A program made the translations under genes and the position numbers. This document shows positions 18,364 through 26,611 of a stretch of DNA of 64,000 nt, in pieces (position 1 is the stretch's first letter; every line of letters begins with the position of its first letter). Under the pieces are notes generated by a model that was not told the origin of the DNA, did not search any database, and was given only the letters and a program-made list of their open reading frames with translations. The DNA comes from CAYLNH01 sp964384625 (GTDB lineage Bacteria; Verrucomicrobiota; Lentisphaeria; JABSQK01), in the NCBI GenBank assembly GCA_964384625.1, contig CAYLNH010000003.1:37898-101897 (forward strand), written 5' to 3'.

Positions 18364-18371
18364 GAGTGACG

Positions 18372-18609
18372 CCCGTCCAGCTTGATTCATTCATGAACGT
18401 CGTTACAGCCTGTCCGCTGTGGCGGCAGAGCTGTCGGTGTGGGCCGTGTGAGTCTCGTTCTACGTGACAACGTGGGGACGGGACGAGGATCAAGAGCTTA
18501 CAGGCGTAGACCGGTCGCCGGCGTCCGGACAGACGCCAAGAGCGGCGTCGGTTGGAACTGCTTGGAATCGTGTGCTATGACGGCTCGCGGCAGCAGGTTT
18601 ATGAATCAA
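18372..18609. other. Intergenic stretch, nothing recognised
   Basis: Between the MITE and the 3' end of the convergent deacetylase-like gene. No convincing ORF, RNA gene or terminator was recognised here. Confidence 0.5.
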
Positions 18610-19665
18610 TCAGTCCTCCGGCTGGGGGCGGCCGTGAGTCCGGATGGTTCGGCGGATGCTCTGGAATTGCACGTCCCAGGTTTGCTTGCTGTAGCCGCCG
18701 CCGAGAGTGACGACCACCGGGATCTTGCGTTTGACGCATTCGTCGATCACCATCGCATCGCGGCGAACGACTCCTGCAGCAGTCATCTCCAGGGATGCCA
18801 GTGAGTCGCCCGTCAGTGTGTCGGCCCCGGCAACCAGATAGACGATGTCCGGTTTGGCTTTCTTGAAGACCTCCGGCAGGTGGCCCGCCAGCAGGCGGAG
18901 GTATTCCTCGTCCTCCATGCCGGCGTCGACTTCGACGTCATAGTCGCCGTGTTCTTTTGGGATGGGATAGATGTCCCGCTGATGGATGGAGAACGTGTAG
19001 GCCTCTTCATCGTGGCGAAAGCAGGCGATCGTACCGTTGCCCTGATGCACGTCGAGATCGACGACCAGAACCCGGCGCAGTTTGTTTTCGTGCCGCAACG
19101 CTTGAACGGCAATCGGGATGTCGGCCAGGACGCAGAATCCCTCGCCGACATCCGGCTTGGCGTGGTGGTAGCCGCCGCCGATGTTGATGCCGATACCGTG
19201 TTGCAGCGCGAGGCGCGTCGCGAGCAGCGTGCCGCCGGTCGTATACCGGAACGGCGTGAGAACGCGGCGCTGCATCACGCCGTCCGGCAGGATCGCCACG
19301 GCGGACGCCTCCATGTAGCGGGCAACGTTGCTTGAGTCCTTCAAACTTCTGCAGTACGCCGGTGTGTGGACGCGAAGGATATCGGCGTCGGACACCGCGG
19401 CCGGTACGTAAACGTCCCCGGGCTGCACAACGCCGTCTTTGACAAGCGCCCGGTAGATGCGGGCATACTTGTGAATATCAAACGGATGAATGCGTTCGAG
19501 GCCGCCCAGGCGAATCTGGTAGCGGCTTGAGTAGACCACGGCAACGCGGCCGCCCAGAGGAGTGCCGTTACGGGGATGTTCGACTTGCTTCATGGCAGCA
19601 GACCGGCAACCGGCGGTCAGGACCAGGAGTCCTGTCGCCGCAATCACGAGCCGGAGGTTTTTCAT
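18610..19665 (-). CDS. Histone-deacetylase-fold lipoprotein
   Basis: 351 aa from ATG 19665. This start is chosen because it gives a clean lipoprotein signal peptide (MKNLRLVIAATGLLVLTAGC, lipobox LTAGC); the frame is open for 32 more codons upstream without such a signal. The mature part is a full arginase/deacetylase-fold domain with the HDAC hallmarks: tandem His in GGGYHHAKPDVGEG, metal ligands in DLDVHQGNGT, a further Asp in AGADTLTGD, and the late GGGYS tyrosine motif. HDAC-family enzymes remove acetyl groups from lysine, acetylpolyamines and related substrates. A lipid-anchored, extracytoplasmic version implies a cell-wall, polysaccharide or small-molecule substrate. It lies downstream of a radical-SAM gene and an IclR gene on the same strand, with a 99-bp gap to the nearer one. 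Confidence 0.85.
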   Translation of the reverse strand: MKNLRLVIAATGLLVLTAGCRSAAMKQVEHPRNGTPLGGRVAVVYSSRYQIRLGGLERIHPFDIHKYARIYRALVKDGVVQPGDVYVPAAVSDADILRVHTPAYCRSLKDSSNVARYMEASAVAILPDGVMQRRVLTPFRYTTGGTLLATRLALQHGIGINIGGGYHHAKPDVGEGFCVLADIPIAVQALRHENKLRRVLVVDLDVHQGNGTIACFRHDEEAYTFSIHQRDIYPIPKEHGDYDVEVDAGMEDEEYLRLLAGHLPEVFKKAKPDIVYLVAGADTLTGDSLASLEMTAAGVVRRDAMVIDECVKRKIPVVVTLGGGYSKQTWDVQFQSIRRTIRTHGRPQPED

Positions 19666-19764
19666 GCGTTCCTGCAGGGCTGAGAGTTCCTGGTAACCAA
19701 GAACATAACCAGCGGTCGAGCCGCATGCAACTGCGGCAGAGAGGACCGGGCGGAGCAGCACGAT

Positions 19765-21117
19765 TTACGCATCGCCGGTGAAGACCGGGCTGCCGTCCCA
19801 GTTGACTGCGGCTTTGCAGTCCTGCCAGGGACTGATGTCGAGCTGTTTGCGGCCTGGCGTTGCGTTGGGGCCGCAACCGCAGACGTAGCTGCGCGGCGAG
19901 ACGCCGAGCTCCGGTCCGAGAAGCTTCCACATTTCCATGCTTTCGGTGGAGATCGTTACCGGGATATCGGCGTTGTGCTTGCGGATCTCCGCCAGGTGGT
20001 GGCGGTAAATCTCCGCCCGCACCGGTAGGGGAAACGGCCCGGTCCGCAACTCTTGCAGCTCCCGCTTCGCCGCTTCGGCCGCCGCCAGACAGTCGGCGTC
20101 AAGGAGGTCCTTGCCGATGCAGGCCTTCAGCGCGGCGACATCCATCCACATCAGTACCGTCATGCTGAGATTGTCCGGCTGCGTTTCCTTGAACATCCTG
20201 GCGATCATGTAAGCGGCGTCCTCCCGCCAGTTCGGCACGGGGATGATCGGTTTGAACTTGAAGCGCACGGTGATCCCGGCTTCCTGACAGACGCGCGCGG
20301 CCGCCAACCGACCGTCGGTCGTGCCGGCAACTTTCTCCAACTGCGACGACTGTGTGGGACCGGAAAGACTCCAGGCGATGATCGTATTCCGCGGGGCGTT
20401 CGCGTTGAGAAAGCCCGCCACCCGGTCGGTCTTCGTGTGGATGATCAGGTAACGATCGCCGGTGGTCTCGAAGAACCGCATCAAGGGGCCGAGCATGTCC
20501 ATCTGCGGTTCGAGGGTCGGCACATCCATGGCGTCATCCAGCAGGTAGGTTGTCTGCCATGGGTTGCGCTTGATCAACTGTGCCAGATGTTCGATGTAGT
20601 CCTCGACGTTGACGTGGTTGATCAACACTCCGCCAAGCCCGCAATAGGCGCATTGATGGCAGCAGCCGGCGCCCTGATTGAGCCGCCAGCAGGCGCGGCA
20701 GACATGTTGCGGATTCGGCGCCACGTCCTGGATCTTGTCGCACTTCGTGCCCGAATGGAAGAAGGAGAAATGCCGGCCGCCGGCCGCCACCCACCAGTTG
20801 AAGTGCCCGTCGCCTCGGTAGGCGTCGCGCAGGCGCTGCGTCAACTCGTCGACCGTACGCCGGTCAAAATGAAACAACCCCAACAGCGGGATCGGCGGCG
20901 GCACTGCCGGCAACGTGCCCATCCTGGGGAAGTGATCCCAGCCTTCTTCGACCACGACATCCGGCAAGTCAGCATAGCTGATCGTGCGTACGTCTGCGCC
21001 GATACAGGCGGCGGCAAAGCGTTCCGCCCGGCGGGCGGCGTCCGGCTTGTCCCAGACCGGTTTGAGCACATAAACGCGGGGAGGTTGAAAGGCAAGCGGC
21101 GGGCAGTCGGTACTCAT
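19765..21117 (-). CDS. Radical SAM protein, spore-photoproduct-lyase-like
   Basis: 450 aa from ATG 21117, which has AAAGGA about 8 bases upstream; a TTG at 21144 is less likely. The Cx3Cx2C iron-sulfur motif of radical SAM enzymes is present in GAGCCHQCAYCGLGG, and the following pattern (YLLDDAMDVPTLEP, YLIIHTKTDRV, IIAWSLSGPTQSSQLEK, KFKPIIPVPNW) matches the SPL/SplB-like family of DNA-repair-type radical SAM proteins. Many members of this wider family are not true spore photoproduct lyases, and the organism group does not sporulate, so the substrate is uncertain. Extra cysteines (KCDKIQ, CRACW) precede the cluster, and a CGCG motif lies near the C terminus. It begins 19 bp after the IclR gene, so it is almost surely co-transcribed with it. 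Confidence 0.7.
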   Translation of the reverse strand: MSTDCPPLAFQPPRVYVLKPVWDKPDAARRAERFAAACIGADVRTISYADLPDVVVEEGWDHFPRMGTLPAVPPPIPLLGLFHFDRRTVDELTQRLRDAYRGDGHFNWWVAAGGRHFSFFHSGTKCDKIQDVAPNPQHVCRACWRLNQGAGCCHQCAYCGLGGVLINHVNVEDYIEHLAQLIKRNPWQTTYLLDDAMDVPTLEPQMDMLGPLMRFFETTGDRYLIIHTKTDRVAGFLNANAPRNTIIAWSLSGPTQSSQLEKVAGTTDGRLAAARVCQEAGITVRFKFKPIIPVPNWREDAAYMIARMFKETQPDNLSMTVLMWMDVAALKACIGKDLLDADCLAAAEAAKRELQELRTGPFPLPVRAEIYRHHLAEIRKHNADIPVTISTESMEMWKLLGPELGVSPRSYVCGCGPNATPGRKQLDISPWQDCKAAVNWDGSPVFTGDA

Positions 21118-21136
21118 GACGGAATTCCTTTGTGGT

Positions 21137-21898
21137 TCAGACAAGTTGCCGGGCCAGGGCTGTCGCGGCGGCCTCGACCTGCTTGAGCATCTGCTGCAAA
21201 CGGTTTCCAGAACAACGAAATTGCGGGGCCGAACAGCCGAGCGCTCCGATCAGACGGCCGCTGGCCGGGGCGAGGACCGGAAAGGCGAACATCAGGTAGC
21301 CCTCGGTCTCGCGCTCGATAAGCGCGTAGCCGGCCGCGCGGATTTCTTTACAGGCGCGGTCCAGCGCCGCTGCCGAACGGAGGTGGCCCCAGCGCTTCCC
21401 GGGCAAGCCGTGGCGTTCCACAATGCGGGTTCGATCCTCACTGCTGCAAAACGACGTCAGAACCCGCCCCGTGGTGACGGTGTAAATATTGTCGGGAAGG
21501 TTCGATGCGGGATTCACCGCGACCGCCCGGGACGCGTCTCGCTGCGCCACCGGCGACCAGTTGCCGTCGACCAGCGCCACGAGGACAACGCGCTCATTGA
21601 GCTGCTCGCCCAGGGCAGTAAGCGCCGGCTCGATCCGGCTCCGGATCGCGGGCGTCTGCAGCCGATTCCAGGCGCCGAGTTGTCGGCATTTGGGACCGGC
21701 GATATACAGGCCGTCGGCGTTCTGGCCAACATAGCCGCAGGCCGCCAGGCTCTTGAGCAGGTTGTGGGCGGTGTTCACCGGCAGGTTCCGGCGCCGGGCC
21801 AGGGCCGATACCGCAATACCCCGCTGCTGCACATCCTCAAACGCCAGGATATCCAGCAGCTCCATCGCCTTCTTCACGGAACTGACCGGCACACTCAC
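21137..21898 (-). CDS. IclR-family transcriptional regulator
   Basis: 253 aa from a GTG at 21898 with GGAAGG six bases upstream. N-terminal winged helix-turn-helix (VKKAMELLDILAF, ISALARRRNLPVNTAHNLLKSL-type pattern, residues about 8-60) followed by the IclR effector-binding domain (GPKCRQLGAWNRL, AALDRACKEIRAAGYALIE, FAFPVLAPASGRLIGALG). IclR proteins usually control a neighbouring catabolic operon in response to a small metabolite. It heads the operon with the radical SAM and deacetylase-like genes and is divergent from the LacI gene, so the shared 369-bp gap probably holds both sets of control sites. Confidence 0.88.
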   Translation of the reverse strand: MSVPVSSVKKAMELLDILAFEDVQQRGIAVSALARRRNLPVNTAHNLLKSLAACGYVGQNADGLYIAGPKCRQLGAWNRLQTPAIRSRIEPALTALGEQLNERVVLVALVDGNWSPVAQRDASRAVAVNPASNLPDNIYTVTTGRVLTSFCSSEDRTRIVERHGLPGKRWGHLRSAAALDRACKEIRAAGYALIERETEGYLMFAFPVLAPASGRLIGALGCSAPQFRCSGNRLQQMLKQVEAAATALARQLV

Positions 21899-22122
21899 GA
21901 TCCGCCTTCCATAATTAGGAATTCAATTCAGTAATATGGAACAATAGCCGCGGCGCTGAAGATGTCAAGCCGGCGAGCAGAATCAAGGGCCGGAATTATC
22001 GAAAATTCGTTCGGAGACGATCTTCGTGCCGCGCCAGTCGACGGCGCGCCGCCCAGCAGGCTCCTTCCGCAAATCCCGCTCTTTTCCCGTTTTCCTCTTG
22101 ACCGCAGCAGCGCCGGCGGTAT

Positions 22123-22228
22123 TGTGCACAAACGTTATAGCAAATGGCCGAAATTCATAGAGCTAATCATCTCATAACCAAGTTATCAGCTGGTAGCAGC
22201 TGATCTCGCACTGCACAAACGTTACAAA
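22123..22228. promoter_or_regulatory. Two putative LacI-type operators and a perfect palindrome
   Basis: The 13-mer TGCACAAACGTTA occurs at 22125-22137 and again at 22212-22224, 87 bp apart, just upstream of the lacI-family start. Its AAACGTT core with a central CG is typical of LacI/GalR operators. Between them lies a perfect inverted repeat ATCAGCTG/CAGCTGAT (22185-22204) with a 4-nt spacer. Autoregulation and control of the downstream sulfatase locus is inferred. The remaining gap (21899-22122) shows no gene. Confidence 0.55.
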
Positions 22229-22267
22229 CAACTGTTCCCCGAAGACCGTTTACCCGGTTCCGAATCC

Positions 22268-23284
22268 ATGCGTATTGGGATCAAAGATATTGCCAGAGAC
22301 GTCGGTGTTTCAGCGTCGACGGTTTCCGCGGTACTCAGCGGCAAAGCCGCGGAGCGGCGGATTTCGCAGGCGGTTGTGGACCGGGTTCGGGCTGCCGCCC
22401 GGCGGTTGGGTTATGTGCCGAATCAGGCTGCCCGCATGATGCGCAGCGGCGTGCGCTACGTCAACGTCGCGGTCATCACTTCGTATCAGGCGCCGTTGAC
22501 GTTGGTCAACAAGCTGATGGTGCGGCTCGGCCATGTGCTGCAGAGCCACAGTACGGCGGAGATTCGTTTTTCGGCGGTGCTCTATCCGTTCGAAGCGGGG
22601 CGACTCAAGGAGCTCCTGACCTCCGGTGCCCACCGCGGTTTTCACGGGGCGCTGATTGCGAATACGACAGCGGCCGACGACGCCTGGCTTGAAGCAGCAA
22701 AGCTGTCGTTCCCGGTCGTGCTGATGGGGCGCCGCATCGAGGGCTACAGTGCGGTCTTGTCGGACTGCGAAACGAACGGCCGCGAGGCGGCCGAGCACCT
22801 GTCTGCCGGCGGTCGCCGGACACGTCTGGCGGTGCTGCGGCCGGCGGTTTTGACGCAGGCGACGCAGGGCCGGTTTGACGGGTTCGTTGCCGGTTGTGCG
22901 GAGCTGGGCCTGAAGGCGCCGCGGGAGATTGTCTGCGAGCAGTTCAACGAACATGCCGCCTTCAAAGCCATGGCCGCGGCGCTCAAATCGCGCCGACGCA
23001 AGCCGGACGCGCTGTTTGCCTTGTCGGACCTGCTGGCGGTCGGCGCCTATCATGCGCTGAAGCAGAAGGGCATGAAGATCCCGGCGGACATTGCGGTACT
23101 CGGGTATGACGACCTGCCGACGTCACGCTATCTGGACCCGCCCCTGAGTACGTTCTGCGTCCCGGCGGAGCAATTCCATGCGGAAGCCGTGAAACTGCTG
23201 GTCCGCAGCATTCTGAAACCGTCCACCAACGCGGTACAGCGCATCTATCAACCGAGACTGATCCAACGACAATCCACGCAGTAG
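22268..23284 (+). CDS. LacI-family transcriptional regulator
   Basis: 338 aa. The N-terminal LacI headpiece is clear (IGIKDIARDVGVSASTVSAV and RRLGYVPNQAARMMRSG, residues about 3-60), followed by a periplasmic-binding-protein-like effector domain ending with FALSDLLAVGAYHALKQKG and VLGYDDLPTSRYLDPPLSTF. These regulators bind sugars or sugar derivatives and repress catabolic genes. The next gene, a sulfatase, starts 12 bp after the stop, so the regulator is the first gene of the glycan locus and probably controls it. Two candidate operators lie upstream. Confidence 0.92.
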   Translation: MRIGIKDIARDVGVSASTVSAVLSGKAAERRISQAVVDRVRAAARRLGYVPNQAARMMRSGVRYVNVAVITSYQAPLTLVNKLMVRLGHVLQSHSTAEIRFSAVLYPFEAGRLKELLTSGAHRGFHGALIANTTAADDAWLEAAKLSFPVVLMGRRIEGYSAVLSDCETNGREAAEHLSAGGRRTRLAVLRPAVLTQATQGRFDGFVAGCAELGLKAPREIVCEQFNEHAAFKAMAAALKSRRRKPDALFALSDLLAVGAYHALKQKGMKIPADIAVLGYDDLPTSRYLDPPLSTFCVPAEQFHAEAVKLLVRSILKPSTNAVQRIYQPRLIQRQSTQ

Positions 23285-23296
23285 CGTTTTGAATCC

Positions 23297-24904
23297 ATGA
23301 ATACCGCCAGACCAAACATCCTCGTGCTGATGACCGACCAGCAACGCTTTGACGCGATGGGCTGCGCCGGCAACAGCAGGATTCACACTCCGAACCTGGA
23401 CCGTCTCGCCGCCCGCGGCGTCTACTTTCGCAATGCCTGTACGCCGACGCCGATCTGCGTCGCGGCGCGTTACAGTTTTCTGACCGGCCATCGCCTGTCG
23501 GTACATCGCTGGTCCCACAATCAGGCCATCGAACGACCGGTGCCGGAGTTGCCGACGATCATGACGCAGTTGGGCGTTGCCGGCTACCACACCCAGGGGG
23601 TTGGTAAAATGCATTTTCGCGGCCGCTATCACGGGTTCTTTGATCTGAAGAGTCTCGAAGGCGGCGTGCGGTACCGGATTGATGACGACTATCTGATGTA
23701 CCTCAAGAGCCAGGGCGTGCGTACCCGCTATCCGCGCGGTCTGCGGGACCTGCTGTACTACCAGCCGCAAACGACCGGGCTGCCGGCGAACCACAGCACC
23801 ACCGCCTGGACCACTCGGGAGTCGGTGTCGTTCCTGCATGAACACACCCGCAACCGGCCGGGCATGCCGTTCTTCCTCTGGACCTCTTGGATTGCACCGC
23901 ACCCGCCGTTCTGTCCCAGTGAACCTTATGATACGATGTATGATCCGGCCAAGATGGATCTGCCGGTCAACCGTGAGCGCCCGCTGGCCACCATCCCGTC
24001 GACCGGCGGGCGGGCGCGGCTCGACGGCGCCCATCTGGACGACGACCGCATCCGACGTATTCGCGCATTGTATTACGGTCTGGTCACGCAGGTTGACGAA
24101 GGCGTCGGCGAGATCCTCGACGCCCTGGATGAACTGGGACTGGCAGACAACACGGTCATCATTTTCACCAGCGATCACGGCGATATGCTGGGCGACCACG
24201 GGTGTTCGCAGAAGAACGTGCCGTATGAAGCTTCAGCGCGGATCCCGATGCTGCTGTACTGGCCGGACCGAACGGAAGCCGGCCGCGTCTGTGATGATCT
24301 CGTGGGCCTGGAGGACTTCCTGCCGACCGTCCTCGACGAACTTGGTCTGTCGTACGCCCCGGGCGCCCCTGTGTTGCCCGGCAAGAGCTTGTTGGGCCGC
24401 GACGGCGGCGGTCTGGCGGAACCGCGCGACGGCTACATGATCGACTATCACCATGGTCCCCAGCGCTGGATCGCCTGCCGCACGGCACACCACAAGTACT
24501 GCTGGTGGGCCAGGGGTGGATATCGCGAGCTCTACGACCTGAGAGATGATCCCGGCGAGTTGGAAAACGTGATTGATCGACAACCGGAGCTGGCGACGGA
24601 GTTGCATGAGAGACTTCGTCGCTGGGAACAGGAATATGGCCTTGGCGAACTGCAGCCGACGCCGGCACCCAAGCCGCCCGCAAACGAGCATCCGGGTGCC
24701 GTGATCATCAACGAGCAGACGTGGCCGGAGCATCTGCCGGCCGACGAGAGGGATTCAGTCGAATCCTATGCCGAGGCTTTCACCCGGGCGATTGCCAATG
24801 AGCCAACGCTTTCCCCAGACAAACTGAGCCTCGCCGACTACAAGAAGAAGGGCGGTCATCCGCTGAACGGCACACCATGGGAGGACGCCTGGAACGATGC
24901 CTGA
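23297..24904 (+). CDS. Type I sulfatase, no signal peptide
   Basis: 535 aa of the formylglycine-dependent sulfatase family. Metal site PNILVLMTDQQRFD at the N terminus; the modifiable Cys is C54 in CVAAR followed by YSFLTG; C-terminal metal residues sit in FTSDHGDMLGDHG. The family hydrolyses sulfate esters, here probably on a carbohydrate. The CxAxR form of the motif is an accepted variant of CxPxR. There is no signal peptide, which suggests cytoplasmic action on an imported substrate. It overlaps the next sulfatase by 8 nt. No formylglycine-generating enzyme or anSME gene was found in the window. Confidence 0.92.
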   Translation: MNTARPNILVLMTDQQRFDAMGCAGNSRIHTPNLDRLAARGVYFRNACTPTPICVAARYSFLTGHRLSVHRWSHNQAIERPVPELPTIMTQLGVAGYHTQGVGKMHFRGRYHGFFDLKSLEGGVRYRIDDDYLMYLKSQGVRTRYPRGLRDLLYYQPQTTGLPANHSTTAWTTRESVSFLHEHTRNRPGMPFFLWTSWIAPHPPFCPSEPYDTMYDPAKMDLPVNRERPLATIPSTGGRARLDGAHLDDDRIRRIRALYYGLVTQVDEGVGEILDALDELGLADNTVIIFTSDHGDMLGDHGCSQKNVPYEASARIPMLLYWPDRTEAGRVCDDLVGLEDFLPTVLDELGLSYAPGAPVLPGKSLLGRDGGGLAEPRDGYMIDYHHGPQRWIACRTAHHKYCWWARGGYRELYDLRDDPGELENVIDRQPELATELHERLRRWEQEYGLGELQPTPAPKPPANEHPGAVIINEQTWPEHLPADERDSVESYAEAFTRAIANEPTLSPDKLSLADYKKKGGHPLNGTPWEDAWNDA

Positions 24905-26456
24905 GCAACCGAACATCCTGATCCTGATGACCGACCAACAACGCTGGGATTCCCTCGGCGTCTACGGCTGCGACTGGGCGCACACCCGAAATCTTGATCG
25001 TCTGGGCCGACAGGGCGTTGTGTTCGACAACTGCTACGTCAACAACCCGATCTGTACGCCGTCGCGCGCCAGTTTGTTTACCGGCAAGCACCTCCCGGGG
25101 CACGGGGTGTATCGGCTCTATGACGTTTTGCCCGAGGAGGAGGTCCTGTTCTCCGAACGCCTGCAGCAACTGGGTTATACAACCGCGCTTTTCGGCAAAC
25201 TCCATGTCAGCGCCGTCGACTACGAACACTATCAGCGGCATCCGCACGACGGTTTTGACATCTTCGAGCCCTGTATGGAAGCCTGCCTGCGCATGAACTC
25301 GCCGAATCAGGCGTACGCCCAATGGCTGCGCGAGAACCACCCGGAGTTCCACGACCGTTTAGCCAAGGACCTGCGGAACGTTCTACACCACCCCCGGGAA
25401 CTGCACCTCACACACTGGGCCGCGGAACGCACGATCAACTTCCTCGAGCAGCAGGACGGCAGCAAACCGTTCTTCTGCATGATGAGCATCTTCGATCCGC
25501 ACAATCCGTACGAAGATTACCCCCAAGAGATGGACGATATTATTGATGCTGATCGCATCCCGGACCCGCTCTGGGCCGAGGGCGACATGGATGATAAGCC
25601 CGCGGCCGTACAACGCGAACATCACGGCTCCTACATGCGCGATTTCAGCCGCTACACGCGCGACGACCTCCGCCGGATGCGCTTCGGTTACCATGCGTCC
25701 ATCGCCTTCGCCGACCAGGAATTCGGCCGCGTTCTCGATACCTTGGAGCAACAGGGCCTGGCCGACAACACGCTGGTCATCTTCACCAGCGACCATGGCG
25801 ACATGCTCGGGGATCACGGATTGATGGTAAAGGGTGCATTCTTCTATGAAGCCAACGTTCGTGTCCCGCTTCTCATCCGGCCACCAACCCCGGGAACGCC
25901 GGCATTTCTGCCGGCTTCGGATCGCGGCATGGAAGCCGCTCCTACATTGTCGGACGCGGTGCCAACGCATGTCTCCGCCCTGGTCCAGATCCACGATCTG
26001 GCTGCAACCGTACTCAAAGCCGCTGGTATGTCTGACGCAGAACTCGAGGCCATCATGCCGGCCGCGAAGGACCTCCTGCCGTTGATCGCCGGCGCAACAG
26101 ACCGCGTCCATGACTACGCCGTCTGCTGCTACCGCAACAGCGGGTTGTCGTCGGAGCCGACGCGGACACCGTATTTCGAGCCGCCGATTCACGGCACGAT
26201 GATTCGCGATGCACGCTACAAGCTGAATCTGTTCCACGCGCCGTACGACCACTCTGGAGCGGGTGAAGGCGAGCTCTACGACATGCAGGAGGATCCGGAC
26301 GAACAGCAGAATCTCTGGGACGACGAAGCGCATACAGAGATCAAGGGGGACCTGCTTGCCGCCCTGTTGGCCTGGTTGCGCACCAACGAAACGCAGCCCG
26401 GCTCCCGCGGCGGCGAAGTCCTGCCAAGCTGTCAGATGAAGAACGCCGGGAAATGA
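24897..26456 (+). CDS. Type I sulfatase, no signal peptide
   Basis: 519 aa. N-terminal metal site PNILILMTDQQRWD, formylglycine Cys C53 in CTPSR (canonical CxPxR, followed by ASLFTGKH), and FTSDHGDMLGDHG further on. The start codon overlaps the preceding sulfatase, so both are made together. Sequence differences in the substrate half suggest a different sulfate position or sugar from its neighbour. Like the rest of the locus it lacks an export signal. A hairpin repeat pair lies between its stop and the next gene. Confidence 0.92.
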   Translation: MPEQPNILILMTDQQRWDSLGVYGCDWAHTRNLDRLGRQGVVFDNCYVNNPICTPSRASLFTGKHLPGHGVYRLYDVLPEEEVLFSERLQQLGYTTALFGKLHVSAVDYEHYQRHPHDGFDIFEPCMEACLRMNSPNQAYAQWLRENHPEFHDRLAKDLRNVLHHPRELHLTHWAAERTINFLEQQDGSKPFFCMMSIFDPHNPYEDYPQEMDDIIDADRIPDPLWAEGDMDDKPAAVQREHHGSYMRDFSRYTRDDLRRMRFGYHASIAFADQEFGRVLDTLEQQGLADNTLVIFTSDHGDMLGDHGLMVKGAFFYEANVRVPLLIRPPTPGTPAFLPASDRGMEAAPTLSDAVPTHVSALVQIHDLAATVLKAAGMSDAELEAIMPAAKDLLPLIAGATDRVHDYAVCCYRNSGLSSEPTRTPYFEPPIHGTMIRDARYKLNLFHAPYDHSGAGEGELYDMQEDPDEQQNLWDDEAHTEIKGDLLAALLAWLRTNETQPGSRGGEVLPSCQMKNAGK

Positions 26457-26477
26457 CAAACGCATTCGAAATGCGCT

Positions 26478-26560
26478 CCGGCAATCCGGAACGGTATCAT
26501 GAGCATCTCTGCTCATGTCCGACTCCAGCAGGAGCATGAGCAGGGATGCTCATGATACAG
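26478..26560. repeat. Paired inverted hairpin repeats (family P1)
   Basis: Two halves, 26494-26517 and 26536-26559, are inverse copies matching at 23 of 24 positions. Each is itself a hairpin, e.g. CATGAGCA, loop GGGA, TGCTCATG. The element starts with the 14-mer CCGGCAATCCGGAA (26478-26491), which recurs near 28528 (inverted) and 63906. It lies 52 bp before the next start codon. Confidence 0.8.
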
Positions 26561-26611
26561 TGCGGAAAAGAGAACACAGTTCCGAATCAGGTTTTCAAGA
26601 AAGGACAACAC

